Shown: positions 10,451 to 22,023 of the stretch, piece after piece | Layout of the letters: every line of letters begins with the position of its first letter | Position numbering within the stretch: position 1 is the stretch's first letter | Position numbers and translations under genes: made by a program | Source: Rhizomys pruinosus | Lineage: Eukaryota; Chordata; Mammalia; Rodentia; Spalacidae | Assembly: GCA_009823505.1 (NCBI GenBank) | Contig: VZQC01000356.1 | Span: forward strand, 298,285 to 362,284 | Direction of reading: 5' to 3' | Length of the DNA stretch: 64,000 nt | Notes under the pieces: model-generated | What the model was told of the DNA's origin: nothing | What the model saw: the letters and a program-made list of their open reading frames with translations, nothing else | The model's database searches: none

Positions 10451-11290
10451 TTGGCTGATTTACAATGCAAATTTAATTCCCAGCTGCTAAGTGTGTCAGC
10501 AGTCAACGTGAGAGCACTGGTGGGGAAAGAATGGAACCCTGAAATTTGGGATGGAGATGTGTGGGAGAACCACGATGATGAGGATTTTGAATCCTCAGAT
10601 TCTGAGGGATTTTCTTTATCTGAGGAATTAATTTCCACACCCTCAGCAGAGAATCCACACCCTGCAGATCCCTCCTCCCCACCCTTGCCAGAGGAAGCTA
10701 ATCTTCCCCTCCCAGTGGGAGCTAATGTCCCTCAGGGCCCAACAGTTGTTGCCTCTAGACCTATAACCAGAGTCAAGGTTAAGCAAGGCCCTAAAGGTGA
10801 GATAGAAAGTGTGGCCCATGAGGAGGTGCGCTACACCACTAAAGAAATTAATGAGTTTGCCAATTCTTTCAGGCAGAAGTCTAAGGAATATGTGTGGGAA
10901 TGGATTTTAAGGGTGTGGGATAATGGTGGAAGGAATACAAAATTGGATCAGACTGAGTTTATCGATATGAACCCACTGAGTAGAGATTCTGGGTTTAACA
11001 TGGAAGCTCGAGCAGTTAAAAAAAGTGTTAAAAGTTTATTTGAATGGTTGGCTGATGTATTTATTAAAACATGGCTTACTAACAGCGAGTTAGAGATGCC
11101 TGATATTCCTTGGCTTAGTATTGATGAAGGGATTGTGAAGGTCAGGCAGATGGGCATGCTCGAGTGGATTCGAAATGTAAAACTACATTCTCCACAATAT
11201 GAGGACCCGGAGGACATGACCATGGAAGGGAAAGTCTCCAATGTGGAGAAAATGTGCAAGATCGATGGTTGTTTGGTGTTGCCAAGATGA
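10451..11290 (+). pseudogene. ERVL gag, truncated
   Basis: This 279-codon frame is the longest gag frame in the window. An acidic Ser/Pro-rich N-terminal part (about residues 30-110) is followed by the conserved gag block of the ERVL group, with WEWILRVWDNGGRN at about residues 149-162. Further conserved stretches (FIDMNPLSRDS, VFIKTW and MPDIPWLS) follow. Gag would form the particle shell. The frame shifts and stops around residue 265-279, and a B1 then interrupts the sequence at 11311; no pol follows. It pairs with the LTR and leader immediately upstream. Family assignment rests on the conserved block and the primer-site type; the copy is dead. Confidence 0.8.
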
Positions 11291-11310
11291 ACCTTCAAGC
11301 ACTTCCTTCA

Positions 11311-11467
11311 TCTTTTTTTTTTTGGTCTTTTTGAGACAGGGTCTCCCTATATCCCCAGCTGTCTTGGAGCTCACTCTGTAGACCAGGCTGGTCTTGAACT
11401 CACAAAGATCTGCCTGCCTCTACATTCTGAGTGCTAGGATTAAAAGCATGAACCACCATGCCCAGCG
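11311..11467 (-). mobile_element. B1 SINE
   Basis: An antisense B1 starting with a T-run and ending accatgcccagcg. It marks the end of the ERVL gag fragment. Confidence 0.85.
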
Positions 11468-11881
11468 AAAACATGACATCTTTTAAGGAAGAAAAAAATC
11501 CTCCAATTCAAGTGATATGTGTATGTATGTATGTATGTATATATTTATGCATATATAACTATGTATATATTTGTACCTATACTGTAGGAATACATGTTGG
11601 AGAGAACAACAACAATTGAACTAAAAAGAATGGTGTGAAATAAAGTTTGATACAAGTTAAATACTGCAAGGTAATATTTGACCCAGGTTCACAAAAATCA
11701 TGTATATTCATACAAATACTCAGGTGTTCTAATGTGTATTAAATAGTCACATAATTTAGTTTTATGGAAAAATTGTGACTTTAATTTATTTCTTACTCTT
11801 TCTATATAGTTTTTATTTTTAACTAGCATGCACTTTTTAAAAAAATAGGGTGATCAAGCATTCTATCAAACCTGGAAGGAA
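11468..11881. other. no gene recognised; short (GTAT)n tract
   Basis: AT-rich, with a short GTAT repeat at about 11520-11540. Nothing else identified. Confidence 0.5.
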
Positions 11882-12110
11882 GGGCTGAAGAGATAGCCTA
11901 GCAGTTAAGAGCACCGACTGCTCTTGCAGTGGACGTGGGTGTTATCCCCAGGACCCACATGGCGCCTAAGAACTATCATTAACTGCAGTTCCAGGGGAAT
12001 ACTATGCCCTCTTCTGACCTCCACGGCACTGCACAACACGGGTGCACAAACCTCCATACAAACAGTATATTAGTATACATACAAAATTAAATAAAATTTA
12101 AAAAAGAACT
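11882..12110 (+). mobile_element. B2-type SINE
   Basis: tRNA-like head (ggctgaagagatagcctagc) with A-box and B-box-like motifs, and the ccctcttctgacctcc middle. The A/T-rich tail ends aaataaaatttaaaaaag. Flanks share aactggaagaaa-like sequence, a probable target duplication. Confidence 0.85.
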
Positions 12111-13059
12111 GGAAGAAAATGTAAATTCATATTCAGCAAATCCATGAAAATTTCAAATTTACTTTATTGAATTTCAAAACTAGAAAATGTTTGGTATAGA
12201 TTCTGAATTCACAAGGTTCTTTGATATGGGAGGGTAAGATGCAGAAAATCCTTCTGGCCGTTTTCATTTCTAAAGTTCAAATGTGTCAGAATTTCCCAAA
12301 TAATTAAAACATTGTTTTCTTTTGGAGACATTTTATTTTGTTAACTAAAATATAGATATTGAGAAGCAGTCTACAGGAAAATAGAAATCGTGCTGGTTAA
12401 TTTCTCATATATTTCCTCTTGTTTACAACTAAAGAAAAGAAGGCAGGAAATGCATCCTGCTTTAAGGGAAAAGGCAGAAAATTGGGCAAATATATTTTTT
12501 CTCCATAACATAAAACAGCTACAAGAAATTTTATTGTAATAATGGAATTGTATATTGGCTGCACACATTCATTAAAGACAAGTGGCTGCTTCCCCTGTCA
12601 AGGTGAATTTTTTCACTTACATGTTAACACCAAGTTAGTAGTTTGAACAGCGGAGCAAATTCATATTCCCCATTATTTACTGCCCTGTCTGCTGCATGCA
12701 GAGAGGACCTTGGTTAGGCCAATGCTTTTCTCTGCTTGTTCCTTAAGTCTAAAAATCATGCATGGGCATTATGCTCAGCCGTAACTTCAGGCATTGACAA
12801 ACAGATGTATTCTGAATTATCAGAAGCAATTTCTTCTAGCTCCTCTTCTGCTGTTTCTGGAAATCCGATATCTGGCCTATGAGATGTAAGACAAGTAAAT
12901 CCTTTTATCCCCAAATTTATATTCATTAAAGTTTTTTATCACAACAATTGAATGCAAAGTAGGGTACAGTGATGAAGACTTTCCATGATCAAGAATTAGA
13001 GGAATCTTATCACACTGAGAATGAAAATTCAAGAGAGAGTCTTTAAAGATATAGAAAAG
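12111..13059. other. no gene recognised
   Basis: AT-rich, apparently single-copy within the window, with no convincing frame. A 65-codon minus-strand frame (12371-12568) looks like chance. Confidence 0.4.
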
Positions 13060-13848
13060 AGCAGTCTTAAAACATATGGAATCTGAAAAGCCAAATCAAA
13101 CCTGAAGAAAATATAGGGGCAGGTATCACCATACCTGATTGCAGGTTTTACTAAAGGACTGTAGTAATAAAAATAATATATTTCTGGCATAAAACAGACA
13201 GAGTATCAGTGAGACAGAATAGAGGACCTTGATATTGTTAAACACAAATACAGGAAACTCATTTTTTGACATTTCAGAAACATGTAATGGAAAAGGACAG
13301 CATCTTAAGTAATCGGTACTGAGTTAAATAGACATCACCATGCAGAAGAACAAAAACTCTTTTCTCCCTCTGACTGTGTACAACTCAACTCCAAAAGAAT
13401 CAAGACATGATGCTGTAAAACTGCTGTAAGAAAAAGTAGGAGCACTACGGAGATGGCTCATCAGTTAAATCACTGTCTTATGTGCTGGAGACCTGGTTTC
13501 AACATTCCAGAACCCAAATGGTAGCTATCACTCATTCATAACTTCTGTTTCAGGGGAATCTGACATTCTTCTAACCTCTGTTGGTATATCACAAAATGGT
13601 TGCACTTACATAAATGCAGGAAACAGACTCATGCATGTGAAATAAAAAAATAAAAAATAATACCTTTTTTTTAAAGTAAAAGTAGGGAGAATGAATACAC
13701 TCACATGAATATGAATTTGATTTTCTGTAGTAATACAGATAAGAGAAATGGGAGGTCATCAAATTATGTGTCTGTACAACTGAAGAAACCACCAACTCAG
13801 TAGTGAGATGGCTCACAGAATGGGAGAAAACCTTTAACAAGCATACAC
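13060..13848 (+). mobile_element. Old L1 ORF2 fragment
   Basis: Decayed L1 ORF2 landmarks appear in the right order: gaccttgatattgttaaac, a ggacagcatctt block near 13299, tccaaaagaatcaagac, and after a SINE gagaaaacctttaac near 13826. All frames are broken. It is split by the SINE at 13441-13667 and ends where the LTR element begins at 13849. Confidence 0.6.
13441..13667 (+). mobile_element. Diverged B2-type SINE
   Basis: A degraded tRNA-like head (ggagatggctcatcagttaa), the ttctgtttcaggggaatctg middle and an A-rich tail. It is older than the other B2 copies, judging by its divergence. Confidence 0.65.
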
Positions 13849-14208
13849 TGTTTATCAGTCACTTTTCTTTTGCTGTGATAAAACACCATGACCAAAGGAA
13901 CTTAAAAAAGGAAGAGCTTATTTGACCTTAAGATTGACGGTTCCAGGGAATTAGAATCCATTGTGGCAGGAGGCATGGCCGCTGGAGCTGGAGCAGCAAG
14001 CCTAGGGTCACATCTGGCAATGAGCACAGGAAGCAGGGAGAGAGCCCTGGAGACCACAATGCTTGTTAAACTCACTAAGCCTGCCCCCAATAACGTACTT
14101 CCTCTAGCATGGCCACACATTCTAAGACCTCCAAGAACAGTGCCACCAACTGGAGACAAATGTCTGAATACTTAAAGCCTGTGGGGGACACTCATTCAAA
14201 CCACCACA
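13849..14208 (-). repeat. 3-prime LTR of copy 2
   Basis: The complement begins TGTGGTGGTTTGAATG at 14208 and ends at 13849 in GATAAACA. Confidence 0.75.
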
Positions 14209-14522
14209 TTCCACTCCCTGGCCCCCATAGGCTCCTGGCCATATAAAATGCAAAATGCATTTAGCCTAACCTTAAAAGTCCCCATAGTCTTTGCCAGTTT
14301 CAGTGCCATTCAAAAGTCTACAGTCCAAAGTCTCTTCTGAGACTCAGGCCAATCTCCTAAACTGTAAGCTCCTGTAAAATCAAAAGACAAATTACATACT
14401 CACAATGTAGAGTGGAACCAAATACACACTCCTATTCGAAAAGGGAAGAATAGAGGCATAGTGAGGAAATACTGGACCAAAACAAGACCGAAAACCAACA
14501 GGGCAAACGCCAAGTCCAGTAG

Positions 14523-14831
14523 CTACACATGCAACTTCTGGGAATTGACTCCAAAGGGCTTAGATGGCTCAGCTCTTCCAGCTTTGCTTGCAACATACAT
14601 CTCTTTCTTAGGCTGGTACCACTCCCTGTATGCAGCTCTCCTTGGCAAATATCTCACAGGTCTGGCATCTCGAAAGTCTTCTTGGGGTCTCCGCTGCCAA
14701 CCAGGTTTCACATTCACAGCTTCACACAATGGCCTATCAGGGCCTTCTTTATTCAGCGACACCCCTGCTGCACTCTGCGTGGCCTCTGTGGCTCTCTGAA
14801 ACCTTGGAGGAAGAACTGATAACCCCTTCAC
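14523..14831 (-). pseudogene. Internal frame C, copy 2
   Basis: A 102-codon basic frame almost the same as frame C of copy 1 (4948-5352), including RYLPRRAAYREW and the C-terminal SQKLHV. It starts further in because upstream sequence is disrupted. Function unknown. Confidence 0.35.
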
Positions 14832-14913
14832 TCTTGCATCCTTTGTGCCTCTAAAGACAGCACCACGTGAATGAAATTGCCAAATTTGGCTGCAAGTTCA
14901 GGATGGACTCTCT

Positions 14914-15140
14914 TGTACATTTTTTTTATATGAATGTATTGTCTGTGTGTAGGTTTGTGCATCCATGTCGTGCAATGCTGCGGAGGTCAGAAGAGGGCGT
15001 CAGATTCCTGTGGAACTGAAGTTCTCCCGGAACTGGAGTTACCGACAGTCCTCAGCTGCCATGTGGGTGCTGAGGATTGAACCCGGGTCCTCTGTAAGAG
15101 CAGTTAGCACTCTTAACCACTAGGCCATCTCTCCAGTCCC
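14914..15140 (-). mobile_element. B2-type SINE with target duplication
   Basis: An antisense B2 flanked by ggactctct at 14905-14913 and 15141-15149. It inserted into frame B of copy 2 after the element itself. Confidence 0.9.
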
Positions 15141-15813
15141 GGACTCTCTCCTACTTTAACCATATTTGCAAATTTTCTCTGCCCTGGATTTGTTGGAGTA
15201 GAAAATGCTTTCAGTATTTCCCTTTCAAAAGTTGGAGGATTAGCTGGGTGTGGTCTTGCCCTGAAGGTACTGTTTCTGTTGTTTGCTTGTAAATCTCTAG
15301 GCCTCTCCTTAATCACTTTAGTCTCCTTATCAAAAGGAACTTCTCCTTCACATGCCTTGGACAAACCTTTAATCTTCCTAGTGTAGTTTTCAGATCCAAA
15401 CTGTACATTCTGCATTTCTTTCTGCCCCATCTGCTCTTCTTCACTGTAGATCTGCACAATATTCACCATTAACAGCCATGCCACCATTTCAACATTAGAC
15501 TGTCTTGAAATATCCTCCGCCAAAGGCATTAGTCCATTGTTTTCAACTTAGCATCAGGCAAGCATTTTGGCTGTTGGCAAACTGCTGCCAGACTCTTTAT
15601 AAAAATATCCCATTTGGTGCCTTCATCTTTATTTTCCTCTGGAAATACATTTTTTGCAGCAATGCTTTCTTCCAGGCTTCTAGTAGAATGGCCCCTTAAG
15701 CTCTGCTTACAGTAGTCAACAGCTTTTCTAGCCCAAAGTTCCAAAGTCTTCCACATTTCTCCGAACATCCACATGGTCAGGTTCTTCACAGGCAACAGCC
15801 CATTTAGTACCAA
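15113..15813 (-). pseudogene. Internal frames A and B, copy 2
   Basis: Frame A (15813-15529, 94 codons) ends in KTMD and overlaps the ATG of frame B (15529-15113) as TAATG, the same arrangement as in copy 1. Frame B loses its natural end where the B2 begins at 15140; its last residues are read from the SINE. No known domain is visible. Confidence 0.4.
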
Positions 15814-15818
15814 ATAAA

Positions 15819-16176
15819 TGTATTAGTTACTTTTCTCTTGCTGTGATAAAACACCATGACCAAAGGAACTTATAAAAAGGAGAGTTTATTTGAGCTTATG
15901 ATTGACGGTTCCAGGTAATTAGAGTTCATTGCAGCAGAAGGCATGGCGGCTGGAGCTGGAGCAGCAAGCCGAGGGTCACATCTCACAATGAGCACGGGAA
16001 GCAGAGAGATAGCGACTGGAGACTGCAAGGCTTGTTAAACTCACTAAGCCTGCCCCCAATAACGTACTTCTCTAGCATGGCCACACCTTCTGAGACCTCC
16101 AAGAACACTGCCACCAACTGGAGACAAATGTCTGAATACTTAAAGCCTATCGGGGACACTCATTCAAACCACCACA
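15819..16176 (-). repeat. 5-prime LTR of copy 2
   Basis: The complement starts TGTGGTGGTTTG at 16176 and ends CTAATACA at 15819. Confidence 0.75.
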
Positions 16177-17298
16177 CACTGGAAGGAGGATTCATGATGA
16201 AAATGAAAGTAAGTTTTACTCCTCCAACTGCAGGCCAAGAACTCAAAAGGTCATGAATTGCTAAACCATGGAGATTAGGAGACTACAGAGTGTGGGGCCA
16301 TGGACAGTTCACCTATATTCTGCTTCACCCACCCAGGGCTCAGGGAACATTGTGGAAGAAAGGCTAGAAAGATTGTAAGAGTTAGGGAGGTAGTGTAAGA
16401 TCATTTGGAAATAGAATCCTGGGGCCATGCTCATATTAACCCACAGCATTGAAGACCTGATTTTATCCCTAATGGGTTCAGTAACAGATGTTTGTTTGTT
16501 TATTTGTTTTCTCTTTTTCTCCTCTGCTGTGCCACCATCCTTCTGACCAGAGACCATTTTAAAAGTCCCTGGATTCATTCATACTCTGGCACTTGGACAG
16601 TGGCACATGTCTTCACCTGCAATCTCTTCCCATTAATGAAAGAGCCTAAATACATTTGGTATTGTCAGTTCTTTAATCTTGTATATATAATTCTGTTTTC
16701 CATCACTTGTTAAAGTATTTCAAATAAGTTCATAATTTTAGAACAAAAAGTACAAGATGTCATCTCAGTCTTGGAGGTGCAATTAATCAGATCTGCATGT
16801 TTTAAATAATATTTCTAAAGGTGTTTTTTTTTTCCAATGCATGTGACTGTTCAGTACGAACACTAAGATAAAAATCTCTTGAAAGAATGTGTGGATACAT
16901 GTGTGTATGTGTATGATATTGTTATAAAGCATATTAAGATCTGTCTATGATTGCAATGCATGTGCCTCTGTTCAGTACAACTTTGATAAAGTGTCATCAC
17001 CAAATTTATTTATTAGAACATTATTTATGAGTGAATGCATGAAGTACTGTTCACTTTTAAGAATTCTATTATGTATTTATGGCATATACAAGAAATTGTG
17101 TTCCACCTACCAGATACTACATACCTTGTTACAACCTCAAGTGAAGCAGACATATATAAACAGAGCTACCCATACATACTAAAATTGTTTTATATATCTG
17201 TTTTACTTTGTACATGTTACTTTTAATATTTTTAAGGAAATTAGGTTTTACTTTCAGTGACCACACAGTCTGAATGTAACCAATCTGTGTGAACCCTA
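16177..17298. other. no gene recognised
   Basis: AT-rich, with several short unsupported frames. No repeat family recognised. Confidence 0.4.
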
Positions 17299-17643
17299 AG
17301 TATTTCCTGCCTGCTGTTTTTATGTGACAATGCTCCCCCTTCCTTTTCCTTTTCAATACTATAATTCAAAATCTGGGGACAAGTGACATGGCCTTCATTT
17401 GAGAAGGTACTGGTTTTAATCTCTTCATTATCTTGGGTTTGTTTCATAGGGTATGTTGGAACTTTTTGCCTAGTATTTCCTGCCTGCTGTTTTTATGTGA
17501 CAATGCTCCCCCTTCCTTTTCCTTTTCAATACTATAATTCAAAATCTGGGGACAAGTGACATGGCCTTCATTTGAGAAGGTACTGGTTTTAATCTCTTCA
17601 TTATCTTGGGTTTGTTTCATAGGGTATGTTGGAACTTTTTGCC
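17299..17643. repeat. Perfect 173-bp tandem duplication
   Basis: The unit beginning agtatttcctgcctgctg occurs at 17299 and again at 17472, and the two copies read identically to the end of ggaactttttgcc. The unit is not one of the recognised repeats. Confidence 0.9.
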
Positions 17644-17721
17644 TTTCATGGTTTAAATCCATTCTACTTTGAATATGTAAATGAACTTTATAAACCTTAA
17701 AGAACAATTGTCTTCTCGACA

Positions 17722-18690
17722 TATGACAAATGGGACATCATTAAACTCAAAAGCTTCTGTACATCAAAAGAAACAATCAAGGAAGTGAATAGAAATCCCA
17801 CAGAGTGGGAGGAAACCTTCACCATAGATACATCTGATAAAGCATTGATTTCCAGAATATATAAACTACTCAAAAAACAAAGAAGGAAAACAAATGACCC
17901 ACTAAATAGATGGAGTAAAAGCTGAAGAGAGACTTCACAAGTGAGGAATTAGAGTGGCTGAGAAACATCTTAAGATGTGTTCAACGTTGCTAATAATTAA
18001 GGAAATGCATATCAACCTCCCCCCTTTTTAAGATATCATCTTACTCCAATAAGACTAGCTGGGATCAAGAAAACAAATGAAACCAAGTGCTGGAGAGGTT
18101 GTGGGGAAAGGAGAACACTCATCCACTGCTGGTGGGTAACTAAACTGGTACAGCCACTATGGAAAGCAGTGTGGAGAACCCTTTGAAGACTTGGAATGAA
18201 CTTGCCACCTGACCCAGCCATACCACTCCTGGGCATGTACCTACCAGACTCATCTTACCGCAGAGATACATGCACAGCCATGTTTATTGCAGCTCTCTTC
18301 ACAATAGCAAGGAGCTGGAACCAACCCAAGTGCCCCTCAACTGACGAGTGGATAGAGAAAATATGGTACATCTACACAATGGAGTTCTATGCAGCAGTAA
18401 AGAAGGATGACATCATGAGATTTGCAGGAAAATGGCTGGAGCTAGAAGATATCATGCTGAGTGAAGTAACACAGTCCCAGAAAAACAAACAATGATTGAT
18501 ATTCCTCATCTGTGGAAGTTAGCACCAATTACCTAATTGTATGGCAAACTGAGCAATGTAAATGTGATCTAAAAACAACTGTGCTCTTATATTGTGATAT
18601 ATAATACAAATATATTTTTATAATATAATAAAAAATATAATTAAAAAATTAAAATATAATAAAAAAATTTAAAAAAGAGAAAATTGTACA
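17722..18690 (+). mobile_element. L1, 5-prime-truncated 3-prime end
   Basis: Carries the C-terminal part of L1 ORF2: an open stretch (18196-18495) reads through MEFYAAVKKDDIM and ends SEVTQSQKNKQ. A short 3-prime UTR and an A/T-rich tail follow (about 18600-18690). The upstream frame has stops, so the copy is inactive. The start within ORF2 reflects typical 5-prime truncation. Confidence 0.85.
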
Positions 18691-19750
18691 ACTTACTGCC
18701 TAGGTCTAATGTCAACATGGTACACCTGAGCTGAGAAACTTCAATAATTGTCTTCATTGGACTAGCCTGTGCCTATTGTGGGCAATGACATTCTTGTCCA
18801 GATATTTCTATATTATATACAATAGGCTGAATATTAGCCAGCAACACAAGCCTGTGAATAGCATCCTTTCCTAGACTGTGCTGCAGCCATTACCACCAGG
18901 CTCCTACCATGGAGTTTTATTTTTAGTCAGAATAGTTTTGCCACAGCAATTAAGAATTTATTAACAGTGCTTAAGTCAATGTTCAAGCTTTACTTAGGAG
19001 TTGTATGGTAATTAAAGTACCAAATTAATTAAAATAATCCTCTTGGAGATTAAACAACTGCACCTAAAGCTCCAATCTGATTTTGGCAAGAGGGATTTGA
19101 AGGGACAATATTTTTGTACCTACCCTCTGAGGTCTACTTGCGTCCTAGGTTCTTGCATCTGCACCTTTACACATGTTCTATGGGGGTGAGTCACCAGTCA
19201 TTCCCCACCACAGAGGTCTTGGAGATTCACTTAAAAGGACTTCATCTGGCCAGTGTACAGTCAAAGGAGGAAAGTCCATATAGAGGAGAAACTCCTCATG
19301 CTTCAAAGGGAAGCTCTAGTCAAGCAAGGCATGACTTTGTCCTCACATAGATGGAACTGGTGAAGAGAGCCAGGCACAAGGCCTGAGTGATACCTAAGGA
19401 CCAGAACCTCAACTGACCTTAACTTCCAAACTAATTTCATTTATCTGAGCTAAATTGTGGTTCTAAACACTTCAACAGGAAACTATCATCTTAAGAAGAG
19501 AAAATGAAATAACTTATTACCAGAGAGATAGGTGACAGACCTACTGTGCCAAGTTAGGAATCTACTGTGCCATCTTAGAAAATATCTCAGATATAGATGA
19601 CAGATTTAAAACTCCATGACTGAAAATACCACCTTTTATATTCTCATGGCTATGGATCTCATTCTAGAGCCCTGTGTACTAAAGCTGGCCCTCATTCTAG
19701 AGCTCTGTATACTAAATTTTTTTTCCAATTCCTCAAACCAGGGTGCAGGT
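18691..19750. other. no gene recognised
   Basis: No convincing frame or known repeat was seen. A 78-codon frame at 19114-19350 has no recognisable features. Confidence 0.35.
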
Positions 19751-20177
19751 CCTCTCTACTTCTGCAGATCCTAGGCAGAGATCCTCCAATTGCTAATGCC
19801 CCCAGTAGCCCCCTGTTGGTACTGTGAAGTCCCTGCACTGGTATACTCATATAATACTCAACCAGCTTGTCTTTTCAGTTGCAGAGAAAACGTCCACTAA
19901 AAGTTCTGGCCACTATTGGTCTGGACCAAACACACCGGGCAGAGCACCCACAGCAGCCAAAATGGGAAACCAGATTCTAACCCTCCAGCCTGACAGCTGT
20001 TCCCACAAGACTTCTCCCATGATCAGCTCTGAAGCAGATACAGAAGAGAGAGAACAGCACCCAATTCCCTTATCTTAAGCAAAATGCTTGAATGTTAGGT
20101 CCTGGCTGTCAACCTTCTGACCCCTTCTCCTGTACCTGAGGTCCCACCCTATTGGTATAAATGGGTGGACCCCAGCA

Positions 20178-20212
<35 letters not shown>

Positions 20213-20425
20213 CTCTGTCTCTCTCTCTCTGCTTCTCTCTCTGTCCCTGCCCCCTTTCTGCCCCTGCCCCTGCCCCCTGCCATGCTGTTCAGTTCCACCA
20301 TGTGTCTGCAAGTGGCCCACTCTGGCAGTCCACATGGAAATAAACCATGTTCTTGGAGTGACCTAAGCCTCATGTGCGTTTTTATCTGGGGGCCTGGGGT
20401 GTGTGGCCTTTTTATAACTTAACAG
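19751..20425 (+). mobile_element. Possible LTR (promoter and poly(A) signals)
   Basis: A TATA-like tataaatggg near 20156 is followed 25 bases on by a CT tract (about 20181-20243), C-rich sequence, and AATAAA at about 20339. GT-rich sequence lies downstream. That spacing resembles the U3-R-U5 organisation of a class I ERV LTR, but no partner LTR or primer site was found, so it is tentative. Confidence 0.35.
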
Positions 20426-20871
20426 TGTCTGATTGGTCAGCAGTCCCTAGCCCCTGCTGTGCTTGGTGTCTTCCCACCCAGGCTTCTCCTGGTACACGTG
20501 GTACACATGGAAAGACAGACAGGAAGGGCCCACGTGACCACCACTCAAGGGTGGCAGGAAGGGGATTGGGTAGCTTTACTGACCAGGTCCTGTGCCAGCT
20601 CCTGAGGCAGAGATGCCTCAGCACCTCCCCGATCAGCACTTACCTGCCCTGAGCAGTGACTCTGGCTGGACTAGAGAGAACAGATGGTGCTGAGGAAGTG
20701 CAGCTCTGCAGGGATATGGGATGGTAGTATCTGGAGGGGGTCAGCCCGAATCCATTGGTGTGGCAGGAGCAGATAAGCAGGTTCTAGGCCTTAACTGTCC
20801 TGCTACTTTCTGCTCAGCACAACACAGCTCAGAGGGGCTGCTGGAGCAGAGGGGGTGGGGCAGAGAGATTC
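20426..20871. other. no gene recognised
   Basis: GC-richer than the flanks. It could include part of an LTR U3 region ahead of 20872, but nothing definite. Confidence 0.35.
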
Positions 20872-21294
20872 CTGTATGGGTGTAGCCCACCTAAGTGAGG
20901 GAATTCAGGAGGCCAACTGGAGGAAGAAGTTCCAAGAAAACTATTATCCTGCACTACATTCCTGCAACCCGGAGAAATGTTGCTACCACGTCCTGTAATC
21001 ATGCCTCACTGGAGACCAGAACCAGGCCCAGATCTCACTCAAGATGCTTCTGCTGATACCAGCCACAGATGCACCTATGCATGTTTCCCAATCTCCTTGC
21101 CCCTACTTCCTTGAAAACTCACTTCCTTGTATGCTTGGGTATAAAACTGCCATTTGGGGTACATTCCATCACTGGTCATCCTAAATACTGACTTTGGCAG
21201 GTCAGTACCCACCCAATAAACCTGACTTCCTTCCAACGGGAGTCCTGACTATTTCTGTCCTTGTTCTGGGTCTCCCCTGTACCTGAAGCTAAGA
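20872..21294 (+). repeat. 5-prime LTR of the class I ERV
   Basis: TATA-like gggtataaaactgcc near 21139 and AATAAA near 21215, about 75 bases apart, then a C/T-rich U5. It ends two bases before the primer site. The left boundary is approximate. Confidence 0.6.
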
Positions 21295-21296
21295 TC

Positions 21297-21314
21297 TGGT
21301 GCCCTGAACTCGGG
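21297..21314 (+). other. Primer binding site (His-tRNA-like)
   Basis: tggtgccctgaactcggg resembles a histidine-tRNA primer site (TGGTGCCGTGACTCGG) with one extra base. A Phe-like site is a less good alternative. Confidence 0.45.
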
Positions 21315-21429
21315 TAGGGTTGAGACCCTGCATCCCCCCCTCCCAGATTCGGGTTGGGTGTGGTTGATGGACCAGCTTCCAGTTATGGGACCTGCACTCA
21401 TCAAGGGTCAGACTTTACCCAGAGGTATT

Positions 21430-21669
21430 GTGCTCCTTACCTAAACCTCTCTCTCTCTCTCTCCCTCTCCCTCTCCCTCTCCCTCTCCTCTCCTTCTCAC
21501 TCTCCCTCTGTTCCTATCTCCTTCTTCTCCAACCCTGTAATTCCTGGACTAATGTCAATGCTTGTGTCCATTGAAGTCCTCTGGTTCTGGCTACTTTTGA
21601 TCTGCCAGCAAGGTTACTGAGTTGAGTTCATGCCTACCTGAGAGGAGGACCTACTTCTCTATGCATTCA

Positions 21670-21718
<49 letters not shown>

Positions 21719-21914
21719 TCCCTCTCGCTCTCGCTCTCCTTCTCACTCTCCCTCTGTTCCTATCTCCTTCTTCCCAAACCCTGTCATTCCTGGACCAATG
21801 TCAACGCCTGTGTCCACTGAAGTCCTCTGGTTCCAGCTACTGTTGATCTGCCAGCAAGGTTACTGAGTGAGCTCATGCCTACCTGAGAGGTGGACCTACT
21901 TCTCCATGCATTCA

Positions 21915-21973
<59 letters not shown>

Positions 21974-22023
21974 CCTCTCCTCTCCTCTCCTCTCCTCTCC
22001 TCTCCTCTCCTCTCCTCTCCTCC
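21430..22023. repeat. Tandem ~220-bp leader repeat with CT tracts
   Basis: A unit that reads ...gaagtcctctggtt..., ...gatctgccagcaaggttactgag..., ...cctacctgagagg... and then a CT tract occurs about three times. CT tracts lie at about 21447-21510, 21673-21737 and 21914-22023; the last changes to CTCCT repeats. It lengthens the ERV leader between the primer site and gag. Confidence 0.8.

Larger units (their letters stand above)
13849..16176 (-). mobile_element. Non-autonomous ERVL/MaLR-like LTR element, copy 2
   Basis: This is the reverse-orientation sister of 3875-6041: LTRs at 13849-14208 (3-prime) and 15819-16176 (5-prime), a degraded primer site near 15795-15812, and the same three internal frames. 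It is longer than copy 1 because of a B2 SINE inside (14914-15140). No clear target duplication was found around it. Confidence 0.75.

Noticed and set aside
20075..20422. Overlapping Ser/Leu-rich and Arg/Glu-rich frames around 20.2 kb
   Set aside because: They come from a CT microsatellite read in different frames and strands, not from genes.
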